Origin: Chrysoporthe austroafricana
Taxonomy: Eukaryota > Ascomycota > Sordariomycetes > Diaporthales > Cryphonectriaceae
Direction of reading: 5' to 3'
Length of the DNA stretch: 64,000 nt
NCBI GenBank assembly: GCA_001051155.2
Contig: JYIP02000006.1
Location: 3,782,001 to 3,846,000 of the forward strand
Positions 33,818-44,877 of the stretch are shown one piece after another; the stretch's first letter is position 1; the number at the start of each line of letters is the position of its first letter. The position numbers and the translations under genes were made by a program. A model generated the notes under the pieces. That model ran no database searches, was not told where the DNA came from, and saw nothing but the letters and a program-made list of their open reading frames with translations.

Positions 33818-36271
33818 TTTGGGCGGACTAATCGCTCCGTCCTACATTTGACACTCAACGGGGGGCGCGCGGCAGGGCTGCAGCATGACCGAGCGGCCGA
33901 CAATGACCCTCGCCAAAACTGCATGTCGCAGTCACCTCAAGAAAGCGGTGGGAGGCCCACGGCTAGGCGGCCGTCGGTCTCGTGAGGCTAATTACCACGA
34001 CATTGACGAAGCGTTGACAGCGGGGGCATTAGACGCCCCGGCCACGTACGAAGATTGGGAGATGATTGGCATGGTAGAATTTGGGCGAGGTGCTTCTGCT
34101 TTGCGGGTAATCAAATCAGTCTGGATTGCATGTGTAGATAGACCGGTCGTGCTTTTTCTCCGGGGCTGCCCTGTCGGGGATGAGGGGGGAAGCGAGGAGA
34201 CAAGGCGGCTTTTGATTCGTGTCCTGCGTCTCCTTTCGATACCATTATACTTGGAAGACGAGAGATACATCACACACCTGTCACGTCTGTCTTCCCGATT
34301 GGTGCCCTCGGGATGTCGCCATTGTTGCTGACTGAATAGAAGCTGATAGAACGAGCCGTTGGCTCTAGACCCTGTTGAGCAAGATATGTTTTAGTTGGAA
34401 TATCCCGGGCGATCACCAGCTTCACCGTGTCGTCCACCCACTTCAGCACTGGTACATGGCGTCTCGTCCCGGGTACAGTGCGCGGTCAGAGGCGCCCGAC
34501 GGACTGACTGATTATAAAGTTCCAGGACCAGAACTGGCTCGACGGTATCTCCCACCCTCGCCCGGCCACCCCCTGGCCTGTGCCGCCTCGGGACAGCCAG
34601 CCGGTCAGCGAAAAAGCAAATATAGACGCAAGCCAGGCAGAGCCCGCCGCATATCGGCGCCACCCTGGCCGCTGCGACGTGCCGGCAGAGCCTCAAACCG
34701 AGATTGGTCCCTGCCGCTCCCGAGAGTTCCCTTCACACCGCAAGAACCAGCAGGCCGTGTGGCTTGGCCACCCGCATCGCACGCGCAGGGGCAAGGGGCC
34801 CAGCCAGAAGGGGGAGGGAGAGCGGGCGCCGCGCAGCTGAGATGGCCCTCCCACTCCCACCTGGGGCCGCGGAGCCAGGTCCGGCCGGGGGGGGAGGGAC
34901 GCCGGGCCATGGCACCATGCTTTTGGGAAGCTTTACGGATCAAACGAGGTGCAGGGAGATAGGGCGGGACCGCGAGAGAGGGCGAGCGAGGAGGTATGGG
35001 CGCACAAGAGATAGGGAACCCTCCTCCTCGCCCTCCCTGCGCGAACCAACCCTCCCCCCCCCCCAAAATCCCAATCCCAATCCCTCCCCTCCGGGATCCC
35101 GTCCGGCGCAGGCCGTGGCACACACGCATTACACGCGCATGCGCACGCCTCCACCACACCTCCACGCCTGCCAGTTCACCAAGGTTCCCGCACAGGTACA
35201 GGGGGGGAGAGGAGTCCCGATAGTTCGTACGATGGTCGGGCGCGGTCCTTGCGGCAGGAGAGATGCCTCTCTCTGGTCCGGGGCCCGCGGTCGTGATTGG
35301 GCCCCCGTCCGTCCCGCCGGGTGTGGTTTCACTGGAGTTCTCTGGCGTCCTCTCGTTATTTATGATTTCGGAGGGCTGCGTGTTGCTTCTGCACCGGTGT
35401 ATGCGCGTGCGTGATGGGGGATGCGCCGACGGGGTTGACTCGACTTTTTTTTTTTTGTTTTCTTCTTTTCTCCCCTCTCTCGCGTCTCTGTGGTGTGTAT
35501 GGCCCTGAGCTCCTCGGAGCTGCTCTCTCGGGCCCGGAAATGTGTATACCATCCTGGGCCCCCTCCCCATCTCTCTCTATCTCTATCTCTCTCCTTCTTT
35601 CTCTCTCTCTCTTCCTTCCCCTCCTTGGTCACATCCCCTAGCCAGACGACCACCTCCGGGGAGAAGTGAACGTGTGGAACCCTTCTCCGGCACAGAAGTC
35701 GATTGTTGTTGCTATTCTTTTTGTCCTGAGGTTTTGTGCGGCCCAGCCACCCAAACGCCGTCCGCCATGTCCGACTCACCGCAGGGCTTCTCCATGGCCT
35801 GCGGGTCGCGGAGCCGACCTCCCTCTCCGCGTCCCCCGAAGCCTCCGCCTCCGAGCCCGGCCGGCTAATCACTGGGATTCTCAGCGATGATTCGAGGATG
35901 CCAGGTGACGAAAACAGAGGTCCGCGTCGAAGTCTCTCGAGACCTTCGTGATGTTTTAAACGCCGTGGCTAACGCCTTACTTTTTTCCCCCCTGCAGTTG
36001 GATTTCCACCGGTACCTGATTTATAGACGGACGTATATCATGAATGCATCGGAACAAGGCTGGACCAGACAAAAGGCTCGGTGGGGGGTGGGGGCAAAAA
36101 TGTGGGCGACGGGGAAACCGAGACATAGATGGTAGCCTGGATAGAGTGGCAGATAGCCCTGGAGGCTTTCAATAAATGGATAAGGATAGCATTCTTCGAT
36201 AAGGATGTCACGCAACAACGAAGACTTCGCTCCATGAGCTCCCTCGACCCATGCACAGTGTTCAGACATCG
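33818..36271. other. 2.4-kb intergenic region with low-complexity DNA
   Basis: No convincing gene. A minus-strand frame at 34605-35570 is long but of Arg/Pro/Gly-rich low complexity without domains. It includes a C11 tract near 35054, a T13-type run near 35443 and a CT-rich microsatellite at 35571-35624. Confidence 0.5.
35571..35624. repeat. CT-rich microsatellite
   Basis: Interrupted (CT)n with CTAT and CCTT variants; simple polypyrimidine DNA. Confidence 0.8.
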
Positions 36272-37534
36272 TCATATCTTCGGCTGGGCCTTCAGTACCA
36301 GGCCACCTTTCTCGACGTCGAACTGCTTCCCCCTCTCCCACCCGAGCCAGCTCTTCAGTGTCTCCTCCCCTTGGTCTCCCGGCGTCATGTATCTCCCCAC
36401 ATATCCATCCCCCTTGACACCGGGTCCTTGACCGCGGCTGGGCCCGTCACCGCTCGAGCCCTTCTCGCCGGTATCAACGGCGAGACACGGCGTCTCCCTC
36501 AGCGTGACAGCAGGCCGCTGGTCGCCCTCCCGCGTCTGTCTCTGCTCCTCGAGCTCCCCGTACTCGAGCACCGGCGTACAGCAGGCATCCGTCCCATCAA
36601 ACACCTTTTCCCACTCAGCACGGGTCCTGCTCTTGAACACCCTCTCGAAGGTCTGTCGCATGTCATCCCAGCACGCGCGGTCCATCCTCCTCTCCTCCCA
36701 GCCTTGCCCGTCCAGCCGCAAGCCACACACCAACGCCGCGTAGAACTGCGGCTCCAGCGCGCCGACGGCCATGAACCCGCCGTCATTCGTCTCGTAAGTG
36801 TCATAGAACGGACACCCGCTGTCGAGCAGGTTCGTCCCCCGCGGCCCGTCCCCCGCGGGTGTCTTCTTTGCAAACCGCGGGAAGGTCGCGAGGTATCCCG
36901 CGCCATCAACCATGTTCGCCTCCACGGCTTGGCCGTTCCCGGTTCTCTCTCTTGCCAGCAGAGCCATGAGGATGCCTTGAAACAAGGTCGCGCCGCCTCC
37001 AGCAAAGTCCCCCAGTATATTTATTGGCGGTGTTGGCTTCTGGTCGTTCCTTCCCAGCAGTCCCAACACGCCTGACACGGCGAGGTAGTTGATATCATGC
37101 CCCGCCATGTCCTTATACCGACCATCACGGCGGAACCCCGTCATGCGCGCGTAGACTAGTCTCGGGTTCTCCTTCAGCAGTGTTTCGGGGCCGAGGCCAA
37201 GCTTCTCCATCACGCCAGGCCGAAAAGGCTCGATGAGGACGTCGGCTTCACGCGCGAGGCGGACGACAAGGGCACGCCCTGAAGGCGATTTGAGATCGAC
37301 AGCGATAGAGGTTTTGTGCCGCGTGAGGGCATCGGGGGTTAGAGTAGTGCCGGGCCGGTCAATGCGGAGCACAGAGGCGCCTGCATCGGCCAGGAGGAGG
37401 CCGGCGAAGGGGCCTGATAGGTGGTGTCAGCTCCGGGCGTAGCGCCGTGCGGGCAGCGAGAGACATGGTTTACCTGGAGCCAGACCCGCGAGCTCGAGGA
37501 CCTTGAGGCCCGTCAGAGGCGGTGGGGCGACCAT
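36272..37534 (-). CDS. alpha-methylacyl-CoA racemase (AMACR, CaiB/BaiF family III CoA-transferase fold)
   Basis: Two exons (37534-37474 and 37413-36272) around a 60-nt intron give 380 aa. The splice joins LKVLELAGLAPG to PFAGLLLADAG, the canonical N-terminus. Residues aligned with the racemase catalytic set are present: H126 (in AGHDINY), D156 (in NILGDFAGGG) and E241 (in GALEPQFY). FDGTDACCTPVL is also typical of AMACR. The family interconverts 2R- and 2S-methylacyl-CoA thioesters so that branched or sterol-derived acyl chains can enter beta-oxidation, usually in peroxisomes or mitochondria. The C-terminus (QPKI) is not a PTS1 signal, so location is unclear. The first ATG (37534) fits the family start. 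Confidence 0.92.
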
Positions 37535-38142
37535 GCTGAACAGAGACGGATAGTGCAAGCGGGATTCCTGCTGCCGCAAGTTTCTGTACTCTTGGAGCTG
37601 TATAGGACCACTCGCTCCGAGGTCAAGGCTGACAGCGAACGCCACGTATGGCGCTTGGGAGTAAGGTCAAACCTAGCTTGGAAGAACTATATGCGATGAC
37701 AGGCTGGCTGGGCGCCCAGCCAGTCTAATAAATATTCCCCTAGCCTTACCGTCTGTCGGTCTCTGGGAAGTAATTGCCATTTTGAGCGTGAGAAGCTGGG
37801 GAAATCTGGGGCGCCAACTTCAGGGATCGCGATCCCCGCAAAAACCGCCTCGAGGTGCCGAGGTTCCACGCCCGGGGATCTTGCAGCCGCGCGACCGTAT
37901 AGTTCGGCTAGTGTGGGGTCTTACACTCCGCTGTAAACTGGAAATTGCCGCCGTTCCGATGCGTGTGCGAGTTCTAGAGGAAGAATAGTCGTGAAGCTCG
38001 GTCCGCAAGTAGAAGCCCCCTGTGGGAACTTAGACTTGACCAGAATTTCCAGACCAGAGCTTCCAAAGCTGTCAGCGAGAGGTTGCTGATGCACGAAGGA
38101 CATCCCCTGCTTGCCAGATGCTGCGGTTCTCTGCTTAAGAGA
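37535..38142. other. promoter region of AMACR and 3' flank of mis6
   Basis: Both flanking genes lie on the minus strand. Nothing coding is seen. AT-rich TATTTATTA-like sequence near 37727-37736 is a weak candidate core promoter for AMACR. Confidence 0.45.
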
Positions 38143-40489
38143 TTAGGTCTTGCGCCTCGCATCCAACAGATTCCTCATCGTGCTGTACATCAGGTCCGAG
38201 ATGCCTGGGAATTCCTTGTCCTTAAGATGTCTCAGCACACCGAGCCTGTAGTCCTGCCACACGAGCTCGAGCCCGCCTTGTCGAGCAAGCTGGCTGAGAC
38301 TCCGTTGCGTGATCGGACCTGCGTGTCTCGCCCTCAACTCGACGTCTTCGTCTTCTTGCTCCTCTAGCTGCCTCACGTGGTCCATGGCCTGCAAACACAG
38401 CAGCGGTGAGTAGCTCATGGTGAACAGTGCGCCCAGAGCCATCTCCCCGCTGCCGCTGTCCGTCAGGGAGGCCACGTACTGGCTGAGCACGGCAATGACA
38501 ACGTCAGGGACCATACATCCTTTTGCGTGTGCGTCGCTCTTTGCGAAGGCCTTGCCTCTCCACAGACAATTGCAGATGTCCATGAGGAAGCCATTGAACG
38601 TGTTCACCTGGTTCTTATCGTAGGCTGGGCCAAGCTTCTTCGCTGAATTAGACATGTACACCGCGCAAGCTTGTTTATAGGCTGTCAGGATGGTGCACAG
38701 ACGCGAGACAGTCGCAAGAGATGTGCTGAACTGAAGCGTGTACACAAGAAGTACAGGCGGGATGGTGATCTGTATGGTGCGTAAGAGATGAGACTTGGAG
38801 TAGATAAAGGCAACCCGCTCGTAGAAATCGAGGATCTTAAGCAGAGTATATTCGGTTGGAGAGGTTTGAAGCAGTGTGAGGCTGAGCTGGTTCGCATGCT
38901 CGATGATCGTAGTGAGGGAAGTTGAAGCATGTTGAGAAACAGCGTCGCTGGAGAGAAGTATGACGCCCCAACGACGTACGAGCTTTGTGTACAATTCGAG
39001 GAGGTCCAGTTGAGCACTCGTAGAACCGTCAAGCGATGTTTGCAGCGCTGCCACGAAGACAGACAAACCTGCTAGTAGTCAGTCCTGCAAGCCTCCCGAT
39101 CACCATGCCTATGATCTTTTCACCTTTCGAATCTAGTATGGGCGCATAAGCGAGCACATCGGATATCTGAGGGCCACTGCCTCGCAGGTGCAGCCCTCTT
39201 TCGACAATCTTCACGAGTCCGGGGAAGAAGGGAGATATGTCCTGCTGGGTCGTCAGCACCCCTCGTAGTTCTTGCATGGGTTTGAGGGTCCCTACTTTGG
39301 TGGCTTGCGCATACTCGCGAATGACCTTCAGTGTGTTCACAACGGCCTCTTCGTCTGCGTCCCCATTCAAAATTTCGGAAATCTGCATATCCATCCATGC
39401 CCAAGCGCGCTTCCAATCTTTGTCGGGCCTGAGCATCATGAACTTCTGCAGGAGAGGATCGACCAGGACGGCGACGAGGTGATCTGGCAGCTCGACTTTC
39501 TCAAGGTTTAAAGCGAGGCTTTCTGCGCTGTCAACTTCCTCCAGGGTCACTGATTTCTGCAATGTTGGTCAGCCACGACATGTATCCTAGAATTTCGTAT
39601 GGCAAGGCTCAGCAAACCTCGTGGGCATTCGACGTCTGAACACCAGGAACACCCGTGAGTCTCGAACCTCTGGTCCCTGTCAGGTGTTGCTGAACTGTTT
39701 TGAACCCATCCCGGGGCCCGGAAGAGCTGCTCTGTTGCAGCTCGCGGTGCATCCTCTGGATCACAGAGAGCCTGTCCCTCCACTCGGGGTCCGGGAGCTT
39801 GAACGTGGCCCCCTTTCCCGGGCTGCCGACAATGATCTCGGGGTAGTAGTTCCTGTAGACGCGAAGCAGGCCCTGCAGGTGACGGTCACTGGCGTTCTGC
39901 CTGGTGAGATTCAGCAGTGCCTGTATTCTATAGTGCTGAACATGCTTCCGCCTCGTGATGATGGCCAGGATGTGGAACAGCTGTGGTCTGGTGGCGGACA
40001 CGTCCAACAGGTTGAAAAGCACGCCGTACGCCCGGGAGAGCACGCCCTGAGCTTTGGTATCGAGTACATGGTATACCTGGATGATCCACTGCAGAAGCGA
40101 GCTCTGCAGGGTAAGAGACGGCCTCAGCTCACCAAGACCCAGAGATCCGATGACCCTGAGCACGACATCCTCGGAGATCTTCCCAACGGGATAGAGGTTT
40201 CTGAGGATGCTGTTGAGGCTGGCCTGGTCCAAGTAGCTCCGTGAGATGATCAGATCGATGAGCTGGACCAGCTCCTCGGGGAGAACGCCCTGATTGTAAG
40301 CGACCGAGGTCAGCTCTGCCACCTTGGGCTTGACATCGGTGGCTCGGTTCTTCGCGGCGACTTTGGAGGCTGCAGAAATCGTCAGAGACTGTGCAACCAG
40401 ATACTTCGGTTCGTGCGAACGTTGGGATACTCGCCCTCGACAATATCGTCGATCAGACCCTGGATTCTGGTCTTGTATTCGACTTCCAT
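38143..40489 (-). CDS. mis6: inner kinetochore protein Mis6/CENP-I
   Basis: The Mis6/CENP-I family is a CCAN component needed for CENP-A loading and kinetochore assembly. Exons 2-4 are secure: 40369-39618, 39556-39124 and 39068-38143, with introns of 61 and 55 nt joining AHE-KSVTLEE and DSK-GLSVFVAAL in frame. Family landmarks include LDQASLNSILRNLYPVGK, RPQLFHILAIITRRKHVQ, LRVYRNYYPEIIVG and LMYSTMRNLLDAR. The first exon is provisional: an ATG at 40489 (MEVEYKTRIQGLIDDIVEG) would join in phase through a 35-nt intron (40370-40404), with a good donor, branch (CTGAC) and acceptor but below the usual minimum length. A longer intron using another donor is possible. This model totals 731 aa, a normal length. 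Confidence 0.88.
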
Positions 40490-40805
40490 CTCATCGTTGC
40501 ACTTGCTAGTCTGACTTTGAAGGGGATGGAAATCGCTTCAGACCACCGCCAAGGCACGTGTTCCAGGTATCCTAGAATGTAGTTGCTGTGGCTGATAAAT
40601 GGCGGACGCGTTCCAGGGTTGGCGATACCATCAGACGCGTCTTCAGGCGGTACTGGGGTACCCAGCAGCAGTGGATCTGGGGCGGGTGCACAGACCACCC
40701 AGAACCCCAACCCACAACCCAGCATGCCTAGGCCCTATGCCTTCGCCTCTGCCTGGACCTCTCTCTATCTGACAGCTCATCCCATCGGCTGTCTTCCAGG
40801 CACAC

Positions 40806-40900
40806 TTTTTGCCTCTTTTTTTTTGTCTTTCTTCTTTTCTTTACTTTCGTTCTTCCTTCCTTCCTTCCTCTTTTTTTTTTTTTTCATTTTTTTTTTTTTA
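40806..40900. repeat. T-rich polypyrimidine tract with CCTT repeats
   Basis: Runs of up to 13 T are separated by C-containing pieces, with three to four tandem TTCC tetramers near 40853-40869. Simple-sequence DNA. Confidence 0.8.
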
Positions 40901-43120
40901 TAATTGTCCCTATCATTATTTACCGTCGCTCGTCCTGATCTCCTCAACAGTGGCCCACGACTGCCTGCAGACTAATTAACTTGTGGCTGATCCTGACTGG
41001 TCCTGGCTGCCTCGCCTCTGGACTACGCAACGGTCGGGATGCCTGGCTGCATCTACATCCCCACGACTGTTGTGTCATTTCGCCTCGAGACCGATCTGCT
41101 CCCAATCTAGACCGAGGGACAGCGAGTCCCAACAGGCTGAATCACAACACGAGCCCCCCCCCCCACGGTCGGGCATGATGCTGTGTAACGCATTCACTTA
41201 AGCGGAGGCGTCCTGGATGGCCGCCACGAATTACACCGACACGTTGGGCGCAATGCCATTGCTACCCTGCGGAGGCAACACGCACCGGGGATTGCCCACT
41301 CCTTCTCGCCGCCCAATCGAGCTCGGGAAAAACCCAGGAGCGCTCAGGCGATCCCAGTGCCAGCACGGACGACCTTCTTCTCTAGTCGGAGAGATCCCGA
41401 CAAGAAACAATACGAGAGCGACAACGTCACCCGCCCCCGGCTCGTGATACTCAAGGCGGCAGTCAGGTTGTCGTAGTCCGCCATGTGGAAGCACGACATG
41501 ATCGCAAATCGCCTCCGGGCGGAGGAGCGCGCCGCCGATGCCAGCCTGTGCTCTATTGGACAGTAATGTGGCCCTGGGGGTAACATCAACTTGCTCGGGC
41601 CTCTCGCGTATTGTGATATACCTCTGGTGGCAAGTACACTACAGCGACGTCTCATCACTCAGCCTCGTACTCGGCACGTCTTCTTGGGCTGGAGGGGACC
41701 GCAGCCTTCGAGCAAACCCTGGGACGAATGATCAGGCTCTTAATTAATACATCCTGCAGGCCTACACTCCCAGACCCGACACCAGCCCCCTCCGAGTACT
41801 CGCATAGGATGATGCTATGAATAGAGTCATGCGCAGGCGGCTCTCTCGTTGTTGTGCCAGCCCGTCTTATTGGCAGTCGTCACACAGAGTGCGTCTGTGT
41901 CACCACATGTTCCAGTATTCCTCCCTTGGGATGCCTTCAGGTGTCACGAAGTCTATGCATGCCGTGCTTCGCCCGTACAATTGTCAATGGCGGCTCCGAG
42001 TCGGACGTGCTCGCAACCCCAACCTGCAACATGCGACTTTGGCGTGTGGCCAGATTCCAAGGCCCATGGTTACGACAAGCCACTCCGTCCTCAGTTGGGA
42101 ACGTGCTGCATGACTACTTGCAGTCTCGCAGGCCATAGCATCTGCATTGCGTATCAGCGGATCCACTGTGTGTAACGCAAGCCCGCCCTTGCAGTCATTG
42201 AGAGCCACTGGGCAAAACCTGCACTCGCCAGTGACCAACTCCTGCAGATGTGCCCGTCATGCAAGACAACCTGAGGATGGATCATCACAATGCACGAACT
42301 ATTCTGCATACCGGCCATGGTACAGCCAAGCGGGTGCGCTGTTGCGTACTATGCGTACTAGTCTCTGGTCGCATTCCGGTAACCTGCCGGCTGACTGATA
42401 GTGTCCATACCTTCCAAGCTCGAGAACGTCAACCGCTCTGAGTCCTTGCGAGCGGAATGGCCGGAAGCACAAATAGAGATGATATCGCAGTCGTACAACA
42501 CAGTCTCGAAGGGCACGCTGACAGCTGCAGATACTGCTTCTTAAGTTGCGGCCTAACACAGCCCCCAACATCCCGGAGACGCAATATAGCAGCAGCGCAT
42601 CCCTTGACTGCAACCTAACCTGCGCGTTCTGCGTTAATTCAACGGCATGAGCAACTTTCGTACATTCACTTCTGCATCCGTGGTGTAACTGGCAACCGAA
42701 TGATACACGGATTTTCTTTGTGCATGTATTAGGGTACATCACTGCGAAAGTATCCATCTCTGGATTACAGCAACCTCGGACCCTCTTGTGCGAGGCCAGA
42801 CCGGGATCCTCAGAGAGATATCGAGGAGGATTTTCAGAAGAACCCATCTGACAACAGCGCTTGGCCCCCCAAACATTCCTAAATAATAGTGCGGCACAGT
42901 CCGGTCGATAATTTCTCAACTGCTATTTTACGTGAGAGTGTGTCGGCGTCGTCTGGGGCGCTTGGTAACGCGATTGGAAGCTTAGGCATGTCTCGCTAAG
43001 GTCGTGGTAAGCAACCCTTTGGCCCTGCGCGCTCATATGCAGATAAGCAACAATATGCCGCTCGCTGGCCAGGCTGTCAAGCATCGGTGTTCTCAGAACT
43101 GACATTCAGCGTCGGCTGCA

Positions 43121-43152
43121 TACCTTCAGGAGTGAATACCTTCAGGAGTGAA
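43121..43152. repeat. perfect 16-bp tandem duplication
   Basis: TACCTTCAGGAGTGAA occurs twice head to tail, about 40 bp upstream of the first in-frame ATG of the GH3-GNAT gene. Confidence 0.9.
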
Positions 43153-43193
43153 CACTTTGCCAATGTTGCAGATAATGACTCTAGCTCTCGGAA

Positions 43194-44877
43194 ATGCTAT
43201 CAGGACATGCCGCAGCACCGTCAGGTGGGACGAGCCATGTCACGACCCCTAGAGCGAGGCTCTTACAGGACCGCCCATCCCACGTTCCCTTCTCTAAGAT
43301 CCTTGAAGCTGGCGACCTGCTACTCCTATTGACGCCAGTGGTCTTCCCCGTTGAAGGCGACTCCGGTGTGGACCCCTTTGAGCCTCTGGGTAGAGGATTG
43401 GCGGGATATCACCCTTGGGTCCGGCACGTTCCATACACGGCAGAAGGCGGTATCACCAGCACTCATGTAGCCTTCATCAAGAAGGCAACAGTCGTGGTCT
43501 TTGTTATCACTGGGCCGCCCAGCCCAGGTCAGCCCTCTCAGGTCGAACTCTCCAGCATTGTACAAGTGATTGGCGAGGGCCGCCCACATGTGGTCGTCGC
43601 ATGCTGCGACGTTCAGGACCTGGACAGCAGCGTAATCTCGTTTCCCACGATTCTTCAGCTCTCTGGGTACTCTACGCATGATCTGAAGATTGGTGCAAAT
43701 ATTCTTTTCCTTGGACGCTCTGCGGAACCATCACCACCACCGCCACCACCCGTCCCAATCCACCAAGAAGCGGCAGTACCTCAAAGACGGAATGTGACTG
43801 AGTGGGATCAGGCGAGAGACGGGCCCGCTGTTCATGAGCTCTGGCAAGAATCCATGCCGCCTCAGTTCAAGCTTCATCGCGCCAGTCTGCTACGCGTCTT
43901 GCAACGAGATGGCTATGCAAAGCATTTTGTCGTCCGCGAGCCCGGGAGGAATCGGATTCTGGGCTTCTGCGCCACCTACATCACTTACCTCGATAGCCAA
44001 AACGACGTTCTGGTCGGCTCCATTGCAGCCATCCTCGTCAGGGCATCTCACAGGAGCCAGGGGATTGGCACGCTACTTCACGACGAGGCAATGCGGAGCT
44101 TCAAGAGGACGCGAGGAGTCAGCCGTCTACAATTAGGCAGCACTTTCCCTCGGCTTTTCTACGGGCTACCAGTTGATCATCCTGAGGAGGCGTGGTTTAA
44201 ACAACGGGGCTGGAAGATGGATTGCACTGTGCCGGGCACAGGGCAAGAGGCCAACGATTGGTTGCTGAATTTCAAGGAGTGGCCTACGGAAGGTTTTCCA
44301 TCGATTGGGGTGAAGTTTCAACACTGTGAGTTCGCAGACTTCAACCGCGTTCTAAAGGTTGTGGAGCAAGTGTCCCAACATGATGGCTGCATGGGTTGGT
44401 ATGAACAATATGCGAAAATGGCCGATTCGATGGCCCTGAATGACATCGTGGTGGGCTTGAGAGGAGAGGACATAGTTGCGACGGCGATCACGTATGTCAT
44501 GCGCTCAGATAATCCATCTGCGGAGGATATACCCTGGGCAGGCTCTATTTCAGAGGACACAGGAGGCGTCACATGCATTTGTATCACAGGTATGTTGTTC
44601 TCTTCTCCAGGCGCGAGAGACCACTTATTAAGTGAATACAGACGATACGGACAAAGACCCGACAATGATCAATTTGCTGGATGCCTGTGTTCAGAGGCTC
44701 AGACTGCAAGGCAAGAACAGTATGTACGTTGACGCGGTCAAAGGAGGCTCAGCTGGCTTCCAGGCGATAGGTACGTGGGATTTGAGACCCTGCCTTTCTA
44801 TAGTGATGGGCCTCTGCTGATAGCGAACAGGTTTTAAAAAATGGGCACGTTATAGGGATGTTTGGATGGATGCGTGA
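43194..44877 (+). CDS. GH3 C-terminal domain fused to GNAT acetyltransferase (NGS1-like), lacking the GH3 catalytic domain
   Basis: Three exons (43194-44589, 44642-44770, 44831-44877) give 523 aa. Residues about 35-180 resemble the C-terminal alpha/beta sandwich of GH3 beta-N-acetylglucosaminidases (SKILEAGDLLLLLTPVV; HVVVACCDVQDL). A Pro-rich hinge (PPPPPPVP) leads to a GNAT module with the acetyl-CoA loop RSQGIGTLL near residue 287, and a second degenerate GNAT-like half. NGS1-type proteins have this order and sense GlcNAc, but they begin with a ~350-residue GH3 catalytic domain. Here stops in frame directly precede 43194. It could be a 5'-truncated gene, a true short paralogue, or a gene with unseen upstream exons. 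Both introns splice cleanly and the frame is intact, so the remaining part looks maintained. Confidence 0.8.

Larger units (their letters stand above)
40490..43193. other. 2.7-kb intergenic region
   Basis: No convincing gene; stops are frequent in all frames apart from short spurious openings. It includes the polypyrimidine stretch at 40806-40900, a C11 tract near 41154-41164 and a 16-bp tandem duplication at 43121-43152. If the GH3-GNAT gene was once longer, its missing 5' part should lie in 42-43.2 kb, but I see no GH3 catalytic sequence there. Confidence 0.5.

Noticed and set aside
34605..35570. 321-residue minus-strand frame
   Set aside because: Low-complexity Arg/Pro/Gly/Lys sequence spanning microsatellite and poly-C DNA; no domain or promoter.
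36251..37075. 274-residue plus-strand frame
   Set aside because: Antisense shadow of the racemase gene, whose catalytic residues are all in the minus-strand frame.
42299..42919. 206-residue minus-strand frame as a gene
   Set aside because: No domain, odd Cys/Arg-rich composition and no promoter signal; it would also overlap the expected upstream part of the GH3-GNAT gene.
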